Shown piece by piece: positions 58,053 to 64,000 of a stretch of 64,000 bases of DNA (within the stretch, counting starts at the first letter, position 1; the number at the start of each line of letters is the position of its first letter). The notes under the pieces are model-generated. The model did no database searches and had not been told where the DNA came from. It worked only from the letters and a program-made list of their open reading frames with translations. Source of the DNA: Bursaphelenchus xylophilus (lineage: Eukaryota > Nematoda > Chromadorea > Rhabditida > Aphelenchoididae); the NCBI GenBank assembly GCA_904066235.2, contig CAJFCV020000004.1:10292001-10356000 (forward strand), given 5' to 3'. A program made the translations under genes and the position numbers.

Positions 58053-58268
58053 GATTTTGCCCTTTGCAATGCAGACATTCATAATCTCCAAGACGTACTA
58101 AATTGCCCATTCTACCGTCAACGTATCATCATTTCAGTAGTTTCCGGCAAGGGACCGTCTCTGACGCTGGTTCTGGCGGGCATCTTACGAAGCAATTACA
58201 AGATTTACGGATTATTGAGCCGCTTCGAACATCCTCAAGAAGGCCTTTTGAAGATTACGGTACGATGA
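58053..58268 (+). CDS. ORF fragment, faintly siroheme-synthase-like; possible relic
   Basis: An open frame of about 72 codons starts after a possible acceptor (AAGCAG) near 58,048, beside a MITE end. It ends either at TGA 58,266-58,268 or through a donor at ACG|GTACGA spliced 64 bp on to TACGTTTGA. The segment NCPFYRQ followed by IIISVVSGKGPSLTLVL resembles the C-F-Y ... I-S-T-x-G-K-S-P-x-L pattern of precorrin-2 dehydrogenase (Met8/CysG N-domain). The Rossmann glycine motif that should precede it is absent. It may be a relic, a chance ORF, or an exon of an unrecognised gene. Confidence 0.25.
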   Translation, partial: DFALCNADIHNLQDVLNCPFYRQRIIISVVSGKGPSLTLVLAGILRSNYKIYGLLSRFEHPQEGLLKITVR

Positions 58269-58441
58269 CACATATAAAGCTGAAAACGTTGAGGGAAATT
58301 TTAAACATTTCGCTTCGGCTCTTGTTTCAGTACGTTTGATACGAATCCGCCCAGTTCGGAGAAATGTGGACTATGGCTCAGTTGCGTGTTGATATGTTTA
58401 CTGTAGAGTTGAGTAATTCCGCAAAGTTTTTTGTAATATCA

Positions 58442-58555
58442 TTCAGTCGGGAAAATAAAATGAGCACAACATCGCTGTGTCGAACGCGTCGTTGAAGTGA
58501 AAAACCTTTCGGTTTTGCCACAATTCATTTTTTCGCATGTGGTGCGGATTGCTCC
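58442..58555. mobile_element. Left-end family-1 MITE fragment
   Basis: CAGTCGGGAAAATAAAATGA and GAGCACAACATCGCTGTGTC match the left half of the family. The right terminus is not present, so this is a truncated copy about 90 bp upstream of receptor 3. Confidence 0.65.
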
Positions 58556-58646
58556 AAATGCTGGTTACTCGCGATTTCACAAACTTGCTTCCTGGAAGTT
58601 TCCGCACGTTATATCACTGTAATCCACAGCGACTTTTTACAGAGCA

Positions 58647-60091
58647 ATGGAGACAACAACGATAGCGGGCGCTTCACAAACCGTCCGAAACGCCTCATCA
58701 CTAAAACGCAATGACACCATGATCTTCCATACACTTCATCTTGTCATGGAGATTTCCTTTTCGTTTGCAGCCGTTTTGTGCAGCTTGTTCATTATCTACC
58801 TTGCTGTATTTAGGACAAAGAGCAAGGCTGTCAAAGTGTACTCCCACATGTTAATAATGAACGCCGCAGTCGATTTGAGTTACAGTTTGTGCAATTTGGT
58901 CGCAATGCCGGTAAGTGGCGTCTGTTTTTAACCGGTCGCATTGGCGTCTCCGGGCCGAACTATAATAAAAAGAATATCAGAAAAATAATGTGGATTTGTC
59001 CAAAAATTTCGCAAAATTTCCCATTATCGCTTTGCAACGGCTAGCTGAACTGATGCGCGACTATGATGAGACATTTCTTTATGGCAGATCCACATCATTT
59101 TCCGGAAAGACTGATATTTTGGCTCACTTACCATAAGGCGAATTAAAATTTCAATGTGATTTTCAGATCTTCTTCATATGGGACGGATTCTTCATTCTTT
59201 CCGCTGGCAATCCACTCCTGAAAGAATACTCTTGGTCGGCCAACATTGTCACCAGTCTACAAGGCTTCCTTATCTACGTATCAGTTGCCATCTTGCCCAT
59301 TCAATTCTTGTACCGCCTCAGTGTCATCCAAAACAAGCCTTATAACAGCACGAAACTGGCCAGCATTTTTCTCATCGGATGCTTGTACCCGTTCGGGCAT
59401 GGCGTCCTCTGTTTCTTCACTTTCAAAGAGCCAACCGAACTGTACGACTCGGTTTTCGAGCTGGATCCCGTCATTTCGTCGCTCGATTACATACCGCCAT
59501 ATCGAGTTGGCGACTGCGTCAACTCGAAGCTCATGGCGGTGCACATGGCCAATTGCATAGTGATCACGGTCTTGAGTTACCTCGTGATTGTGGTGGTGTA
59601 CGCCAGGACCAAAGTGGAGTTTGTGCGGATGGAGGATAAAATGTCCGATCAGACGAAGAAGGTCCAAAAGCAAATGGAGAGGGTTATTTTTATACAGGTA
59701 CGTAGAATGGGCTCTTGTTTTTGTCCATCCAAGAACAAAAATCGGGTGAAAGACAGCAGGAAGTCTACACGATTCGGCTGTAAAATCATAACTGTTCTTG
59801 CTAAATTACCTTTTCTATTTTCAGGCCGTCTTCCCCGTCTTTGTCAACTTCATCCCTAGCACGGCTCTCCCAATCGCATCCCTCCTAAATATCAACTACA
59901 CGTTTACGGGAGAATTTGTCGCAATAATGCATACAACCCCGCTGTTCAACTCATTCTCGGTTGTGCTGTGCGTGCCCAGCTATCGACGAATATTCTTTGG
60001 CTTCTTCTACAGAAACACAAACACTGTCCGCGATTCCTCAAACAACCCCCACACAACGCACACCGACTCAGAAGCACTGGAGTTCGCTTGA
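58647..60091 (+). CDS. Seven-transmembrane chemoreceptor 3 (Srd-like)
   Basis: Exons 58647-58910, 59167-59697 and 59825-60091 give 353 residues. The N-terminal extracellular segment is 23 residues longer than in receptor 1 and contains N-x-S/T sites (RNASS, RNDTM). Exon 2 starts IFFIWDGFFIL, has LYRLSVI in place of LYRYSVI, and matches receptor 1 closely at YIPPYRVGDC and NSKLMAVHM. Exon 2 is 531 bp as in receptors 1 and 4. Exon 3 carries TM6-TM7 and ends in a Thr/His/Ser-rich tail (SEALEFA). Intron 1 holds a diverged MITE. Receptors 1 and 3 look like the closest pair in the cluster. Confidence 0.87.
58975..59117. mobile_element. Diverged family-1-like inverted-repeat element in intron 1 of receptor 3
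   Basis: ATATCAGAAAAATAATGTGG at the left pairs with CCACATCATTTTCCGGAAAG and GACTGATATTTT at the right. The outer ATATCAG / CTGATAT match family-1 ends, but the interior differs. Confidence 0.6.
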
Positions 60092-62569
60092 AATGAACGC
60101 CTATGTTTCCCGGGAATTTATACCTGTTTCTATATTATTAATTACATGGCGATACAATGCTGTCAACACATCATACCAATGTACAGTATTTATGTATATG
60201 GCTTTTTGCTTTACGTTTTATCTCAAGATATTTAGGTGAAAGTCGAATTAAATTGGGCACGTCCGATTATCCCTTAATTTGATATAGAGGAAATTTCTAA
60301 TTGAAAATTGCTTCACTGGTATAAACATAAAATGAAAAGGACCTGTTGTTGTGTCCAACGATGGACCTTGAATGTCCAAGAAAAACAATCACCCAACAAC
60401 AAGCCGAAGTTTCCTATTGACTGTTTATTTGACGTCTGGGACGCCCTTTTATGTATATGCAGTACAACGTGATAAAAGTCAGTACATAATTTACATAAAA
60501 AACAGAGATGATTCTTAGTAGTCGTTGTGCGCCGGAGATCGATTGGTTTCCTCCTTGGCACTTGCCCTCACTTACATGTGGAACTTTCGTCCAAGAGGGA
60601 TGAATTCTCGGCTGGAGTCAGGTCGTCGGGTAGATGGTTCGCTGAGAGCTTTCCATCCCGTCCATATGCCAAAATTCGCAATATGGTGTACATTTTTTTT
60701 AACTTCGACGAAAAGGTCACGGATTTTTCTGCAAAGCGTGAGGTAGTGAGAAGCACCCACAACCATTGGCCAGCCAATCCTCGTTAAAAATAAAAACCGT
60801 CTATTCAGCTACTTCTTCTTCTTCCGTCTCGTCTTTGGAAGCGGTTGTTTCTTATTTACTCACGATTTCTCGCTGGAAAAACTCGATGTCCGTAGCTCAG
60901 ACATGTGCGGACAACATCAAGGATGTATTCAACCGATGTTCGAAGAATACCACCACGATTCTCTCGTCTATAAACCCTGGAACCGTCGGATTTGTCGTCA
61001 TTGGGGTATGTAATTCTGCCGTTGATCCACACGCCGCCATGTGCCGTATATTGGCATATTCTGTTCGCAAACACCAGCCCAAAGATAATTCAGAACAAAG
61101 TATTACAAGAAACATCAATTCAAGTGTCTATTTTTCAAGTGAAACATACATATTTTGTATTTAATAAACTTTACAATACACCAAACTCCTGCATTTGTAT
61201 ATAAGTTCAAAGTACTAAGTAAGCACGCTAAATCTTGTATGGAACTACAGCGGGCATTATTTACCGCTACTCCCTATACTACGGTAAAATAGAAAATATC
61301 ATCGCGTCTGGTCTAGAGGTCGCAACCGGGCCAGACCTGAATTGTTGTGAAAACGCATCGGGCCGCCCGGCTTGCCATGTCGCGTCCGGCCAAATCAAAA
61401 GTCGCGAAAACATAAACCGAATTGTTTGAATCTTCTGCCTGCTGCTCCGGGAGGCTCTAGCCGGAAGGCCTTCCTTATATCAGCTAAATTCATTTTTAAT
61501 TCAGTCTGTCGGGAAAATAATGAGCACAATCTCGCTCCGCCGATCGCTTTGCTGAGGTGAACAACAGTTTGTTTTTGCCACGAGACAATTCATTTTCTCG
61601 GCGGCGAAGCGATTTTCGATGCGAGAGAGTGCTCAGTACTTTCCCGACAGTCTAAAAACACAAATATTGTCTGTTTCCGAAAAAATCTCATTGTTCAAAT
61701 ACTAAATTACAATAAAAAGTAATCAACATTACAATAAAAAACAACTAACCCACGGTAGCCAAGGAGTCTAGATAGTCCGCCCATTTCGTACTGATCGAAG
61801 TTCAGACAAAGCGTCACGCAAGTACGTTTCGTCTGTTTCTTCGATGGGAAAAATAATTTTCTTGGAATAATTTTACTCCTTTTTCAGATTCTCCGAAGAG
61901 GGCGGGTAAAATTTTTCTTCTTTTTTGGGCTGTTGTGCGAGCTGATCGTTTCATGGGGATTAGTAATCATTTACAGGGATCATGAATGTTGAGAGCGAAA
62001 GTGCACAACTAAATTTCGTAAACTCCTTATGACCACTCTTCGGATTGTAGGAGGGAGCATGTCTCCTTCATTTGAAAGGCTTTTAGACCCGAAACATTTG
62101 TAGGCTACCGTAATCCACGCATATAAAAACGGGGAATGTTGGCTACAAGTGCAGTATAGCTCAGCGTGAGCAATTTAGCGGTATTTCTCGAAGCGGGTTG
62201 TTTTAAGGGTGTTGACGTGCTACGACCAGTTGCTTTACTGCAGGCTGCTTATGTAAAAATGTGCAAATTTCAACATAAAATAAGATGAGGTTTAGGTTAT
62301 TCTGTTTATTGGTCGGTTTGATCACTATTTTATCTTCAGGTCTACGAGATAAAAATAAGGACCTAATTTACATAACGGCTGTTTAAGGCTGTTTTTATGC
62401 AAATTTCGCGTAATTCTAAAGTACCCCCATGTGGTTACTTTGACTTTTTTCCTTTTTGATTTTTCCCTTCGCTCCTTGATAGGGAAACATCAAAACCTCA
62501 GTATAAATTCACAGCTTCATATTAAGATCCTCAGCTAGATTTCATCTCGGTTTCAGACGGCAACCTTCC
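60092..62569. other. Spacer between receptors 3 and 4
   Basis: About 2.5 kb. It holds a family-1 MITE near 61,500-61,653. ORFs at 60,766-61,164 (plus) and 60,856-61,118 (minus) overlap each other and have no domain I recognise. The 300 bp before 62,570 contain the likely promoter and 5' UTR of receptor 4. Confidence 0.4.
61500..61653. mobile_element. Family-1 MITE
   Basis: Starts TTCAGTCTGTCGGGAAAATA and ends GTACTTTCCCGACAGTCT. The interior contains ATCTCGCTCCGCCGATCGC and the mirrored GCGGCGAAGCGATTTTCGAT. Confidence 0.87.
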
Positions 62570-63719
62570 ATGGGGAATTATACAAGATACCAGACTGCGC
62601 GGTTCACTCCACGGCCTGAGACCGCAGTCTACCACACTCTGCATTTATTCGCTGAGCTGACGTTTTCTGGCGGTGCAATCATATGCAGTCTCGTGGTGAT
62701 GTACTTGGCCATATTCCGCACCAACAACAAAGCCGTCAAGGTGTACGCTCTTATGTTAATTATGAATGCAACGGTCGACCTAACGTACAGTGTGGTTAAT
62801 ATCGTCGCAATGCCGGTAAGCCGACTCTTGTTTTTTCTCGCATTAAAGTTTGCAGATCTTTTTCATTTACAACGGTTTGTTCATTCTGGCGGCTGGGAAC
62901 CCCTTCCTAAAAGATCAACAATGGGCAGCTCTCATTGTTTCCAGCCTTCAGGGCTTCCTGACCTATCTCTCTGTGGTCATCTTGCCAATTCAATATATAT
63001 ATCGCTACAGTGTCATTCGGAACAAACCGCTGACGAAATCCCAGCTAATTGTAATTCTTTTTATCGCGATGTTGTATCCATTTTTTCACGGGGTTATCTG
63101 CTTTTTTACGTTTGGTCCTCCAGCTCCCGAATATGACGCCGTTTTTGAATTGGACCCTGTGGTTGCCTCATTAGGTTATCTACCACCTTACTATGTGGGG
63201 GACATCAAAGCCTCCTTTCTTATGACTCTGCATATGGCTAATTGCATGATCATCACTGTCATAAGCTATGTAGTCATCACCGTTGTATACTTGAAGACAA
63301 AGAAAGAATTCATTAAAATGGAGTCACAAATGTCTGACCAAACAAAAAAAGTTCAACGACAGATGGAGCGCGTCATTTTCATTCAGGTCAGTCTTTTCTA
63401 TCGTCATATATAGTTTCAACCGCAAATTGCATAAATTCGATGATCTCTTCAGGCGCTGTTCCCAATTGTCGTTCTGTTCATCCCAGGCACTTTCTTGCCA
63501 ATCGCTTCACTTTTCAAGTTAACGAGCTCAGCCAGCGGCGAATTTCTGGCCCTGATCCACACCACTCCACTGTTCAATTCAATTTCCGTCATTTTCTGTG
63601 TCCCATCTTATCGCCGATTGGTCACGGGTGTGTTTGCCCGGCGCACAGGCCCTACGTCGCACTTGTCGACGGACGGCAAACCAACCTCAACACATTCCGA
63701 GATTATGGAGATATTCTGA
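62570..63719 (+). CDS. Seven-transmembrane chemoreceptor 4 (Srd-like)
   Basis: Exons 62570-62815, 62856-63386 and 63453-63719 give 347 residues, with introns of 40 and 66 bp and no MITE. The first exon starts MGNYTRYQ and includes an N-glycosylation site (NYT). Exon 2 begins IFFIYNGLFIL, contains YIYRYSVI, and has PPYYVGDIKASF where the other three have a Cys after GD, so a disulphide or contact at this position is lost. TKKVQRQMERVIFIQ closes the third intracellular loop as in its paralogues. Exon 3 encodes TM6-TM7 and a Ser/Thr tail. It is the most diverged member of the cluster. Confidence 0.87.
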
Positions 63720-63796
63720 CAACAGGCGATGGTACTCTTGGCTGAATTTCAAAACATTCTACAACTAGGTGAAGGATTAAAAAAGATCTTTATCAA

Positions 63797-63802
63797 AATA
63801 AA
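63797..63802 (+). terminator. AATAAA polyadenylation signal of receptor 4
   Basis: AATAAA lies 77 bases past the stop of receptor 4, a usual nematode 3' UTR distance. The remaining 200 bp to the window edge shows no exon. Confidence 0.55.
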
Positions 63803-64000
63803 TGTCTTATCCCATCTGTGCCTTATATTAATATCTTGCAACACAGGGAGTACGTTTAAGCTGAAAATTGGAAGGGGAAGATCATCATATTCGTGGCTCC
63901 TAGTGGCAAAGCCATGAAAATGTAGTTAAATGTCTTCAGTTGGAGCCAGTTGAAAGTCAGACGTCAAGGTAGAAGCTTGTCTCTCCATGTATTTGAAACT

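Noticed and set aside
60766..61164. Plus ORF, 132 codons, and overlapping minus ORFs
   Set aside because: Neither strand has a recognised domain or consistent splice neighbours. A weak receptor-like TVGFVVIGVC segment is not enough to call a pseudogene.

Overview
The window looks like nuclear DNA of a free-living (rhabditid-type) nematode. Genes are split by many short introns (33-41 bp is common) that end in TTTCAG-like acceptors. The gene content fits: a ShK-domain mucin, a ShK secreted protein, a nematode-type flavin oxidoreductase and a tandem cluster of serpentine chemoreceptors. Short inverted-repeat transposons (MITEs) are scattered through introns and spacers. There are no bacterial operons. 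I cannot name the species.

Bases 1-32,485 are one tandem array with a 78-bp (26-codon) period, interrupted by a 100-N assembly gap at 31,741-31,840. The array is the coding body of a giant minus-strand mucin. Its 5' exons (about 32,486-33,180) encode a Cys-rich region and two ShK-like domains. The repeat frame is TETPTASSGTPTSS-type, rich in Thr, Ser and Pro. It stays open from the ShK region down to 15,966, where a one-base insertion creates a stop. The remaining 16 kb of repeats carries further copies of the same insertion and is out of frame, or is mis-assembled. Long plus-strand and alternative-frame ORFs across the array are by-products of the stop-poor repeat.

From 33.2 to 38.4 kb there is a 21-bp minisatellite and a six-exon minus-strand gene. 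I assembled it as a RING finger joined to a Ras-like GTPase fold with an eroded G3 motif. From 38.4 to 49 kb the DNA is mostly non-coding, with several MITE families (one hAT-like with a clean 8-bp target duplication), a partial ShK gene and a possible small membrane or secreted protein.

From 49.1 to 52.7 kb lies a seven-exon Old Yellow Enzyme-like gene. Its fourth intron holds a complete antisense gene for a four-helix membrane protein. From 53.1 to 63.7 kb are four tandem same-strand seven-transmembrane receptor genes (Srd-like). All have two introns at identical positions, and several of those introns carry MITEs. No tRNA, rRNA or CRISPR array was recognised.
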